A stretch of DNA of 64,000 nucleotides from Sporocytophaga sp. (GTDB lineage: Bacteria > Bacteroidota > Bacteroidia > Cytophagales > Cytophagaceae), in NCBI RefSeq assembly GCF_017745095.1, contig NZ_JAGHZZ010000001.1, forward strand, positions 558,001-622,000, read 5' to 3'. This document shows, one piece after another, positions 16,025-25,000 of this stretch. The position numbers and the translations under genes were made by a program. Position 1 is the first letter of the stretch. Every line of letters begins with the position of its first letter. The notes below the pieces were generated by a model. It was not told the origin of the DNA, did no database searches, and saw nothing but the letters and a program-made list of their open reading frames with translations.

Positions 16025-17689
16025 ATGGCAAATAAAAAGCCCAATATATTAGTCATCTGGGGAGATGATATCGGTATTACTAACCTAAGCTGTTATTCAG
16101 ATGGATTGATGGGATACCGTACGCCAAATATAGATAGATTGGCAGACGAAGGTTTAAAGTTTACAGACTCTTATGGGGAGCAGAGTTGTACGGCAGGCCG
16201 GGCATCCTTTATTACAGGGCAAAGCGGATATCGTACAGGGTTAACGAAAGTAGGGGTTCCGGCTTCTTCTATTGGTCTTCAGAAAGAAGATCCTACCATT
16301 GCAGAATTGCTTAAACCTCTTGGATATGCAACAGGTCAGTTCGGTAAGAACCACCTGGGAGACTTAAATAAATATCTTCCGACTGTTCACGGTTTCGATG
16401 AATTCTTTGGAAACCTTTATCACTTAAATGCTGAAGAAGAACCTGAAATGGATGATTATCCTCCGGAAGAAGATTTTCCAAATTTCAGAAAGCAGTTTGG
16501 TCCTCGTGGAGTAATTCATTCGTGGGCTACTGATGTCGATGATCCGACAGAACAACCAAGATGGGGTAGAGTCGGCAAACAAAAGATCGAAGACACAGGT
16601 CCGCTTAATACAAAGAGAATGGAAACCTGTGATGATGAATTCGTAGACGCTGCAAAGAAATTTATTAAGAAGCAGACAGATGCTGATACTCCTTTTTTTG
16701 TGTGGGTAAATACAACCCATATGCATTTGTATACTCATACCAAGCCAGAGAGTGTTGGTCAAGCAGGTAGATGGCAGTCCAGATACCATGATACAATGAT
16801 CGATCATGATAAGAATGTGGGACAACTTCTGGATTATCTGGATGAGTTGGGTATTACTGAGGATACTGTAGTTGTATACAGTACAGATAACGGACCTCAC
16901 ATGAATACCTGGCCAGATGGTGCCATGACTCCTTTCAGAAGTGAAAAGGATACAAACTGGGAAGGTGCATTCCGTGTGCCTCAGCTTGTAAGATGGCCTG
17001 GGAAAATAAAGGCAGGAACTGTTTCCAATGAAATTGTTCAGCATCATGACTGGCTGCCAACTTTCCTTGCTATGGCTGGAGAACCAGATATTGTAGAAAA
17101 GTTGAAGAAAGGTCATACTGCTGGAGATAAAAAATTTAAAGTTCACATAGATGGATATAATCTTCTTCCTTATCTGACAGGAGAGGTAGAAAGAAGTCCT
17201 CGTAAAGGATTTATCTATTTTGATGATGATGGTAATCTTGTGGCTTTACGTTATGATAACTGGAAGATGGTCTTTATGGAACAGAGAGCTCAGGGAACAA
17301 TGAAGATTTGGGGTGAACCGTTTGTCCCGTTGAGATTGCCAAAGCTGTATAACTTGCGTACAGACCCTTTTGAACGTGCAGACATTACGTCAAATACTTA
17401 CTATGACTGGTTCATTCACCATGCATATCTGATATATGCTGCTCAATCGATAGCTCTGGAATTTGCAAATACATTTAAGGAGTTTCCGCCAAGGCAGAAG
17501 GCTGCAAGCTTTACAATAGATCAGGCATTGGAGAAGATGGCTGCTGCTAATGAGGTAAGGTTTACTGAAGAGGCTAAGCCAGTTCAACAGGAAGATCAAA
17601 AAAAGTCGAAAGCTTTTACTCAGCGTGAAAGTGAAAAACAACCTAAAGGTCAGACAAAATCTGAGAAGCCTAAGGAGAAAAAGGGATAG
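16025..17689 (+). CDS. arylsulfatase-type sulfatase, no visible signal peptide
   Basis: Formylglycine-dependent sulfatases hydrolyse sulfate esters. I start at ATG 16025 (MANKKPNILVIWGDD), not at the upstream GTG 15995, because the conserved metal-binding 'NILVIWGDDIG' strand then sits at the N-terminus; this gives 554 residues. The modified-residue motif is CTAGR with Cys55, so Ala replaces the usual Pro of CxPxR; many sulfatases of this subgroup have this form. 'VVYSTDNGPHMNTWP' is the second metal-site region. The tail after residue 510 is Lys/Gln/Glu-rich and looks disordered. No signal peptide is visible, which is odd for a polysaccharide sulfatase. A terminator follows. No sulfatase-maturating enzyme is in this window. 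Confidence 0.85.
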   Translation: MANKKPNILVIWGDDIGITNLSCYSDGLMGYRTPNIDRLADEGLKFTDSYGEQSCTAGRASFITGQSGYRTGLTKVGVPASSIGLQKEDPTIAELLKPLGYATGQFGKNHLGDLNKYLPTVHGFDEFFGNLYHLNAEEEPEMDDYPPEEDFPNFRKQFGPRGVIHSWATDVDDPTEQPRWGRVGKQKIEDTGPLNTKRMETCDDEFVDAAKKFIKKQTDADTPFFVWVNTTHMHLYTHTKPESVGQAGRWQSRYHDTMIDHDKNVGQLLDYLDELGITEDTVVVYSTDNGPHMNTWPDGAMTPFRSEKDTNWEGAFRVPQLVRWPGKIKAGTVSNEIVQHHDWLPTFLAMAGEPDIVEKLKKGHTAGDKKFKVHIDGYNLLPYLTGEVERSPRKGFIYFDDDGNLVALRYDNWKMVFMEQRAQGTMKIWGEPFVPLRLPKLYNLRTDPFERADITSNTYYDWFIHHAYLIYAAQSIALEFANTFKEFPPRQKAASFTIDQALEKMAAANEVRFTEEAKPVQQEDQKKSKAFTQRESEKQPKGQTKSEKPKEKKG

Positions 17690-17710
17690 ATGTATTGCTA
17701 AATATATAAC

Positions 17711-17741
17711 GAAAGCCTTCATAATTGAAGGCTTTTTTTTT
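17711..17741 (+). terminator. intrinsic terminator of the sulfatase gene
   Basis: Stem AAAGCCTTC / GAAGGCTTT with loop ATAATT, followed by a run of nine T, 22 nt after the stop codon. This is a textbook Rho-independent terminator. Confidence 0.9.
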
Positions 17742-17937
17742 GTAGAATGGATAGAATAGGTTGGCTAAACTAGTTCTTTATTTTTCACTAAATTGAAAAT
17801 TGTAAGATAAGCTCTTTAAATTTTTATTTTGAAACATTTAGGAAAATCGTATCTGACATGGCTAAATATTTAAAAGATGTAATGTTTGGAATACAAAGTT
17901 CCAGAAAAGAAGGGCTGAGAGGAAAGTTTTTTTAGAT

Positions 17938-18330
17938 GTGACTGATGGTAATGGAAATATAAATTCTTTTTTAATCGGTAATTATTTTTTCAAAGCATTT
18001 GAAAGAGTTACTTGGCAGGATAATAATACGGTTTTAGTTTATCATGTTAATCCTATTCAGTCATATAAGAGGAAAAAGGTTGCTGAGGATTATTATGCTG
18101 TTGATATAAGAACAGGCATAGTGACTTATCATCCGGTTACAAAGGAAAGTATTTTTGATTATGGTGTAAAGCTTCTGACAGAGACGGATTCATATGACCA
18201 AGCTTTAAGTTTAATTAAGCAGGCAAAGGAAATGGGACATGGAAAAGCTGTAAATATTTTGAAAAATTTAGAAATCAATCCTACCCTTAGGGATAAAAAG
18301 ATATTATTACAACAGCCCAAACAAAAGTAG
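17938..18330 (+). CDS. unknown protein, probably frameshifted near its 5' end
   Basis: From the GTG at 17938 the frame encodes 130 residues with 'NSFLIGNYFFKAFERV' and 'VAEDYYAVDIRTGIV' and a helical C-terminal part; I do not recognise a family. An ATG at 17858 opens another frame (MAKYLKDVMFGIQSS) that runs without interruption to a TAG immediately after a run of seven T (17927-17933). One extra T would fuse the two frames into about 156 residues ('GKFFLDVTDGNG'). The gene is therefore broken by a frameshift, affected by a homopolymer read error, or slippage-controlled. The DUF2092 gene follows after 197 bp. Confidence 0.55.
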   Translation: MTDGNGNINSFLIGNYFFKAFERVTWQDNNTVLVYHVNPIQSYKRKKVAEDYYAVDIRTGIVTYHPVTKESIFDYGVKLLTETDSYDQALSLIKQAKEMGHGKAVNILKNLEINPTLRDKKILLQQPKQK

Positions 18331-18527
18331 ATATTTTTTTACATCTCCTGCTTTGTAATTCTTTTTGTTATTAATGGTTCTAAGGGAAATTATAACTGCT
18401 ATTATCCTGCAAAACAAATCATAATTATGGCCAGTTTATTTTATGACAAGGGAGAGCACTCCGTGATTTTGTAATCTTCTTTTTGTCAGGCAAATCAATT
18501 TGAGAAGCTTTAAAAAAATAAATCTTT

Positions 18528-19376
18528 ATGGTTTTTAACCCAAAAAGTGTATCCAATAAGGTGAAATGGACTTTGCTGTTTTTGGTCCTGTCAGCAATCA
18601 GTGTCGGAGGATTAATGGCTTATGTGCGAGAGCCTAATCGCCCGGTAATACATAAAAGTGAAAAGAAATCTCCTTCAAAAGGTGCAGTCAATAAAGATGC
18701 AGAAAGGATTTTAAAATCAATGAGTGATTACATGAATAATCTCCATGAATTTTCGTGCAAGTCTAATGGCTATTTTGAATTCATTGATGACTCTACAGAT
18801 CAGAAGATTCAAATGAGTAATGTTAGTTCCACATATGTTAAAAGACCGAATAAGATAAAAGTAGAGCGCAAGGGTGATGTAGCAGATATGGAGTATTTTT
18901 ATGATGGCAAGCAGATTACTGTATTTGGTAAAAAGCTGAAATACTATGCTCAGGCAGATGCACCTGACAATATAGATAAAGCCATAGATTTTGGTCGTGA
19001 CGCTCTTAACATTGAAACACCTGGAGCGGATTTGTTCTATACTAATCTTCATGAAGGGTTAATGGAGGATGTTATTTCAGGAATTTACGTTGGAAAAGGC
19101 CTGGCAGGTGGTAAAGAATGTCATCACCTTGCATTTAAAGGAAATGAAACAGACTGGCAGATATGGGTTGAAGATAGTCCAACACCCCTTCCGAGAAAGT
19201 ATGTTATTACCTCCAAAAAAATAGAGCAGTCCCCGGATTATAGCATTGAAATAAATGAATGGAATACTAGTCCCCAATTAAATAGTGATTTCTTTACTTT
19301 TAAAGCTCCTAAGGGGGCTACAAAAATAAATTTTATTAAAAATAATATTTCTGAAGAAGCTAAATCTAACCGATAA
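18528..19376 (+). CDS. DUF2092-type periplasmic protein, membrane-anchored
   Basis: A protein of 282 residues with one N-terminal membrane segment (about 14-33), then a soluble domain that fits the DUF2092 family, which is thought to share the half-barrel fold of LolA-type lipoprotein carriers (family knowledge). Recognisable parts are 'KRPNKIKVERKGD', 'FYDGKQITVFGK' and 'LPRKYVITSKK'. It would sit in the periplasm, tethered to the inner membrane. The small Arg-rich secreted protein begins 5 nt after its stop, so the two form an operon; the sulfatase about 0.8 kb upstream ends in its own terminator. The role is unknown; handling a lipid or another hydrophobic ligand is a guess. Confidence 0.75.
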   Translation: MVFNPKSVSNKVKWTLLFLVLSAISVGGLMAYVREPNRPVIHKSEKKSPSKGAVNKDAERILKSMSDYMNNLHEFSCKSNGYFEFIDDSTDQKIQMSNVSSTYVKRPNKIKVERKGDVADMEYFYDGKQITVFGKKLKYYAQADAPDNIDKAIDFGRDALNIETPGADLFYTNLHEGLMEDVISGIYVGKGLAGGKECHHLAFKGNETDWQIWVEDSPTPLPRKYVITSKKIEQSPDYSIEINEWNTSPQLNSDFFTFKAPKGATKINFIKNNISEEAKSNR

Positions 19377-19381
19377 ATCAT

Positions 19382-19645
19382 ATGTCAGTTATAAGAAAAT
19401 ATTGTTTGGCAATTATGTTATTCTTTGTTGCCTCATTAGTAGCAGATGAAGTCTATGCACAGTTCGGGACAAGCAGACGTGTTGCAAGGAGGACATCAAG
19501 GAGAACATCAAGAAGGGTGAATAGAAGATACAACGCAGGAACGGTGACAACACTTCCTCCTGGTTGTGTTGCAGGTGCTGATTGCAATGGAACTCGTTAT
19601 GAGCCTTATTATGATGGGACTAAGGTTGTATATGAACCTTATTAA
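19382..19645 (+). CDS. small secreted Arg-rich protein
   Basis: A protein of 87 residues with a signal peptide (1-26, ending VYAQ), a very basic stretch of Arg pairs (about 30-51, repeats of the type TSRR), and a Tyr/Cys-containing C-terminal part with 'GCVAGADCNGTRYEPYY', where two Cys may form a disulfide. I recognise no family by name. It starts 5 nt after the DUF2092 gene, so the two are co-expressed and probably act together in the periplasm. The high charge suggests binding to an acidic partner such as membrane lipid, a polysaccharide or the DUF2092 protein. Confidence 0.7.
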   Translation: MSVIRKYCLAIMLFFVASLVADEVYAQFGTSRRVARRTSRRTSRRVNRRYNAGTVTTLPPGCVAGADCNGTRYEPYYDGTKVVYEPY

Positions 19646-19785
19646 ATATAAATTCAAGAGCCCTTCATAAAAATGAAAGTATGAGAATGTTTGTTTTGGC
19701 TAGACTTTCTTTAGAATCTTACATTCTGAGTTATTGAGCGTTGTAGGAGCTCTCTCTAGTGAGAATCTTTTTAGTAAGACCTTCA

Positions 19786-19815
19786 AAAAAATAAGCCAGA
19801 AGAGACTTCTGGCTT
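19786..19815 (-). terminator. intrinsic terminator of the aldo/keto reductase gene
   Basis: Stem AAGCCAGAAG / CTTCTGGCTT (19793-19815). On the minus strand it is followed by a T-rich tail (A-run at 19785-19791 on the plus strand). It lies 35 nt beyond the stop at 19850. Confidence 0.8.
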
Positions 19816-19849
19816 TAGTATTCATTTTGATGATTGAAATTATAGTTTA

Positions 19850-20869
19850 TTAGATTTTCCTGTCCACGCCTTGTCTTTCAATCATCCACCCTGGATATTC
19901 AAGTGGAAGCTTGCTAACTTCATCAAGCTTTTGAAGTTCTTCTGCTGTGAATTTTACTTCAATTGCTTTCAGGTTGTCATCCAGTTGTTCGGGTTTATTT
20001 GCACCAATAATTACGCTGCTTACCGCGGGCTGATGAAGTAGCCATGCTAGTGCAAGTCGCGCTACAGATGTTTCTTTTTCTTTTGCCATTGTGCTTAATG
20101 TGTCTACGACATCAAACGCACGGTCTTTATTTACAGGTGGAAAGTCAAAGTTTACTCTTCTTCCTCCTTCTGAGTTTTCTCCATTTCTTGTGTACTTGCC
20201 ACTAAGTAATCCTCCCGCTAATGGGCTCCATACCATAAGACCCATTTGCTGATCTTTCAATACGGGTATAACTTCACGTTCAAGATCTCTTCCTGCAATT
20301 GTGTAATAGGCCTGTAATGAAATGAATTTAGCAAGTCTGTGGTAGTTGGAATATGCAGAAGCTTTCATTATATGCCATGCTGCGAGATTGCTACAGCCAA
20401 TGTATCGAACCTTTCCACTTTTTACCAGAGTATCCAACGTGTCGATAATTTCTTCGAAAGGAGTTAAGGCGTCATAACCGTGAATCTGATAAAGGTCTAT
20501 ATAATCTATATTCAGTCGCTTCAGACTATTTTCAGCTTGTTGAATGATATGCTTTCTGCTCAGTCCGACATCATTTGGTTTATCACTCATCTTACCTCTT
20601 ACTTTGGTAGCAATAATAAGATCATCACGGTTAAGGCCAAGATTACGAATTGCCTTTCCTGTCATTGTTTCTGATAAGCCCTCAGAGTATACATTGGCAG
20701 TGTCAATAAAATTGATACCCGCATCAACAGAGCGACCGATAAGTTGGTCAACAGCTTCTTGTTCGAGAGAGCCTATCGCTGTCCAGAATCCTTTACCACC
20801 AAATGTCATAGTGCCTAAGCACAATTCAGATACCTTAAGCCCTGTATTGCCTAATAGATTGTACTTCAT
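19850..20869 (-). CDS. aldo/keto reductase
   Basis: A protein of 339 residues of the NAD(P)H-dependent aldo/keto reductase family (TIM barrel, cytoplasmic). The catalytic tetrad is complete: Asp56 and Tyr61 in DTANVYSEG, Lys89 in IATKVRG and His130 in LYQIHGYD. The C-terminal 'SSVIIGANKPEQLDDN' matches the coenzyme-binding region. The sequence is closest in style to the YajO/YghZ-like group acting on small aldehydes; the substrate is unknown. An AraC-family regulator lies 96 bp upstream on the same strand and is the likely controller of this gene. A terminator follows. Confidence 0.9.
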   Translation of the reverse strand: MKYNLLGNTGLKVSELCLGTMTFGGKGFWTAIGSLEQEAVDQLIGRSVDAGINFIDTANVYSEGLSETMTGKAIRNLGLNRDDLIIATKVRGKMSDKPNDVGLSRKHIIQQAENSLKRLNIDYIDLYQIHGYDALTPFEEIIDTLDTLVKSGKVRYIGCSNLAAWHIMKASAYSNYHRLAKFISLQAYYTIAGRDLEREVIPVLKDQQMGLMVWSPLAGGLLSGKYTRNGENSEGGRRVNFDFPPVNKDRAFDVVDTLSTMAKEKETSVARLALAWLLHQPAVSSVIIGANKPEQLDDNLKAIEVKFTAEELQKLDEVSKLPLEYPGWMIERQGVDRKI

Positions 20870-20965
20870 GATTTTAGCTAGGTTTAAAATTTATATTGCA
20901 AATGTAGAGGCATTCGCAAAAGGTGCCTAACGAGAATCAAAGTAAAAATTATAAAAATCAAAGAA

Positions 20966-21817
20966 TTATTTCCTTAGAGAAAGGGGAGTTCTTCCTGCGT
21001 TTTTCTTAAAGAAATTATTAAAATAGGTGGGATAAGCAAATCCAAGGCAATAGGCAATGTCAGCAACACTCCAGTCTGTGTTTAGTAACAAAGCTTCAGC
21101 TTCATTAATGATACGCTCTGTTATATGAGTTGTTGTGGATTTGCCCGTTACAGCATTGATGGCATGATTAAGATGGTTTACATGTATCGATAAATGAAAT
21201 GCATAATCAGCAGGTTTTCTTAATTTTAGAATTCTCTCAGGAGTATCAATAGGGAATTGTCTTCCCAACAAATCCATAAATAATCCTGCAATGCGAGTAG
21301 TGGCGTCATGTTGTGTAATGCTTGAAGTAACCGGTTCCATCTTAAGTACTTCATAGATCAATAAACTCACATAGTTCCTAAGTATGTCATATTTGTGCTG
21401 GTATTCCGAGTTTATTTCTTCCAGCATCTTTTCATACAGTTCATGAATATGAGGTAGTTGTGATTCGGTAGGAAAGAAGACGGTATTTTGTCCCACTTTA
21501 AAAGGAGGTAATTGTAAGATATCCTGTCGACTTCCATTTTTGAAAAACTCATCAGTAAAAATGCACATATATCCTGTTCCCCAAGGGCCTGCGCTTTCAA
21601 AGGAATAAGGAACAAGAGGGTTGGAAAATACTATTGCTGGTCTGTCAATATGGATAGTTTTATTTGCATAATGGAGGTGACCTTCACCTGATATAATCCA
21701 TATTTTATAGTAGTCCCTGCGGCTGTAAGGTAATATTTTCTGACCAGAAGCTGAATATCTCTGGACATTAAACTGTGCACGTTTAATTTGAGACAAGTCT
21801 AAAGCTGATTTTTGCAT
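20966..21817 (-). CDS. AraC-family transcriptional regulator
   Basis: A protein of 283 residues. The C-terminal 100 residues form the double helix-turn-helix of AraC/XylS proteins; the second motif reads 'SVADIAYCLGFAYPTYFNNFFKK' in two parts, ending 'GRTPLSLRK'. The N-terminal half has a cupin-like effector region ('IWIISGEGHLHYANKTIHI', with 'FSNPLVPYSFES'). It lies directly upstream of the aldo/keto reductase on the same strand, 96 bp apart, so activation of that gene by a small-molecule effector is the simplest model (inference). Confidence 0.9.
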   Translation of the reverse strand: MQKSALDLSQIKRAQFNVQRYSASGQKILPYSRRDYYKIWIISGEGHLHYANKTIHIDRPAIVFSNPLVPYSFESAGPWGTGYMCIFTDEFFKNGSRQDILQLPPFKVGQNTVFFPTESQLPHIHELYEKMLEEINSEYQHKYDILRNYVSLLIYEVLKMEPVTSSITQHDATTRIAGLFMDLLGRQFPIDTPERILKLRKPADYAFHLSIHVNHLNHAINAVTGKSTTTHITERIINEAEALLLNTDWSVADIAYCLGFAYPTYFNNFFKKNAGRTPLSLRK

Positions 21818-22089
21818 GCGGCAATGTTTTCTTTTTCAAATTTAATAGAATCAAAGAATTTTAAAATAGGCTCCGCTGATATGGCTGCTTTAATTTTCTC
21901 CAAGACTTAGGTAGGTTAGACCGGGAGGATGTTTTCAGTTTTTTTATGAACAAAGGATTTTTGTTTTTTAACAGGATAATAAATACGCTTTAACAAATAA
22001 TATAATAGCTGGTTAAGGAACTGTACTTTTAATTGAAACTGAGTGGCTTGAGGTTCGGCCAGAAATGTAAGGCTACAATATTAACCGGA

Positions 22090-25000
22090 ATGAGAAATAA
22101 AGGAAGAGTAAATAGTGTCAATCAGCAAGACTTCCTTAGCGAGGGAGGATTAATGGGGGAATTAATGCGTGAGTATAGATGGAACAGCCATCCGTTAGGT
22201 GACCCGGAAAAATGGCCCCAAAGTTTAAAGACCCTGACAAAACTTATTTTACATTCTGCTCTCCCGATGGCTATTTGGTGGTCAAAGGACCTTTACCTGA
22301 TTTACAATGACCCTTTTATTCCTGCATTGGGAGATAAACATCCGGAAGTATTAGGAGCTGATGGCTCTTTGATTTGGAAGGATATCTGGCCTCAACAGGT
22401 ATCATTAATGGAAGAGATTTTAAGTGAAGGGAAATCTTTTTATACTGAAAACCTGATGTTGCCTCTCAAAAGGGATGGTAATAATGAAGAGACCTATTGG
22501 ACCTTCTCCTGCAGTCCTGCACATGATACTGATGGCAATATTAGAGGAGTTTTTTGTACATGTTTTGAAGAAAGTAAAAGGGTATTGGATGATAGGCGTA
22601 TTCTAACTTTGAAAAATATTGCCGGAGTTAACGCTCAAGCCATGACTATAGAGAAAGTCAGTAAGGAAATCTTTGGCATTATTGAGAAGAATGAAATTGA
22701 TATTCCTTTTGCCCTTATATATTTGATTGATGAGAAAGAAGAGTTTGCTAGTCTTCTGGGAAAGTCAAGAAAACTTCCTCATTCTGCCGCCCCTTTACTC
22801 ATCAGTCTGAAAAGTCCTTCCATGGATAAACAGCTGCCCCTTGCCAAGATAATGGAGAATAATAAAAGCTTAATCATAGATGATTTCGCCAACAATTACT
22901 GGTCCACTTATGACAGCTTAAATCAGCTCATTGATAAGGTTGTGATAATGCCTATTTTCAAATATGGAAAAGAATACCTATCAGGCTTTTTCATATCAGG
23001 AATCAATCCCAGATTGAATTTTGATATTAATTACCGCAATTACTTAGAGTTGGTTGCTGGTAAACTTGAATTACTTCTTACAAGTATTAGGGCGCAACAG
23101 GCAGAACTAAAATGTTTAAATACTTTAGAAGAAGTAGATCGCATAAAAAACATTTATTTTAAGAGTGAAGAACTTTTCAGGACTACGTTCGAAGGGGCTG
23201 CAGTTGCTGTGATAATTACGGATTTGAAGGGGTCTTTTTTGAAGGCAAATAAATCTGCAACAAAGATATTTGGTTACAGTGAAGAGGAACTGATATCACT
23301 TTCTGTCGCTGATATAACCCACCCGAAAGACAGAAAGAAAAGCTATGATTTAATGAATAGTTTAAAGGATGGAGAGTTGTCATCGTATGTATTTGAGAAA
23401 AGGTACATAAGAAAGGATAAGACAGTTGTATGGGCTCAGGCCAGCATAGCCATATTGAAAGATCAACAGGATCATCCTTTGAATTTTGTAGCTGTAATCG
23501 AAGATATCACTGATAGAAAAAGAATGCAATCAATTCTACAGGGACAAAAGCTTGCACTTGAAAAGGCCGTTAATGGTGAGTCCCGTGAAGTTGTTCTTGA
23601 AATTATTGCTTTGACAGCGGAGGAGCAATCTTCTAATAAACTATTTGCATCTATACTTCTTCTTGAAAGTGATGGCAAATATCTGATACATGCCGCTGCT
23701 CCTAGTATTTCGAAAAGTTATACTGATGTTATTGACAGGATTCCTGTAAATGCTGGCAGTCCTTTTGGAGCAACTGCAATTTCGGGAAAGGACGTGATGA
23801 TTGACGATATTGGAAAAGATCCTTTATGGAATGATTTCAAGGATATAGCATTGTCAAATAAACTTAGAGCATGCTGGTCTACTCCAATCTGGTCATCAAA
23901 AGGTAGTCTTCTTGGGGTTTTTGTGCTTTATTATTCAGAAATAAATAGTCCTGATATTCATGATAAGGAAATGGCAGACCTGCTTTCACGTACCGCGGGC
24001 ATTGTCATTGAGTGGCATTTAGATATATTAAAAAGAATGCAAAGTGAAGAACGCCTCAGTTTTGCAATGACAGCTTCTGAATTAGTCGGAACATATGACT
24101 GGCATATCCAGCCCAATTTGATTTATGCAGATAAAAAATTTAATTCTTTGTTCTCTGTAGATTCTGGAAATGCTGAAAAGGGAAGACCTATGGAAGAATA
24201 TTTGAAATGTATTCATCCTGATGATATTGGAAAGCTGAGAAGAGAGATGAATCATACATTAAAAACAGGGGAAAAATTTTTCTTGGAGTACAGGATTATA
24301 CAACAGGATGGAAAAGTTAATTGGGTTATTGGACGCGGCGAATGTTTATTTGATGATGAGGGACAGCCTTGGAGATTTACTGGTGTCGTGGTTGATATCA
24401 CTGAAAGAAAGAGAGTAGAGGATGCATTAAGAGAAAGTGAGGAGCATTTGAAAGCACTTGTGATGGCTTCGTCGGAAGTTATTTACCGTATGAGCGCCAA
24501 TTGGGAAACAATGATCTATTTGGATGGCAGAAATTTCCTCATTGATACAGGGGTGCCAATTCATGACTGGTTGGAAAAATACATACCTGTTGATCATCAG
24601 AAAATGGTTCTTGAAGAAATAGAAAATGCAGTGAAGGAGAAAAGAGTTTTTCAATTGGAACATCATGTCGTGAGATCTGATGGTTCTATTGGATGGACCT
24701 TTTCACGAGCAATTCCTATTATTAATAATAAGGGAGAGATTCTCGAGTGGTTTGGTGCTGCAAGTGATGTGACAGAACGCAAACGACATGAAAGAGTACT
24801 TCTTCAGAGCGAAGAACACTTTCGCACATTTGCTAATAATATTCAAAACCTTGCATGGATCACCGATCCTAAAGGTTGGACATACTGGTATAATGAGAGG
24901 TGGTATAATTATACAGGTACTACTTTTGATGAAATGGAAGGTTGGGGATGGAAAAAAGTGCACCACCCAGATCATATCAACAGAGTTGTTCAATTTATTA

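Noticed and set aside
16424-17146. 240-codon ORF on the minus strand inside the sulfatase gene
   Set aside because: It mirrors the codon positions of the sulfatase, has no recognisable domain and is rich in Cys, His and Ile, as antisense shadows are.
20544-20930. Plus-strand ORF of 128 codons over the aldo/keto reductase gene
   Set aside because: It is antisense to a gene with a complete catalytic tetrad and has no start or domain support.
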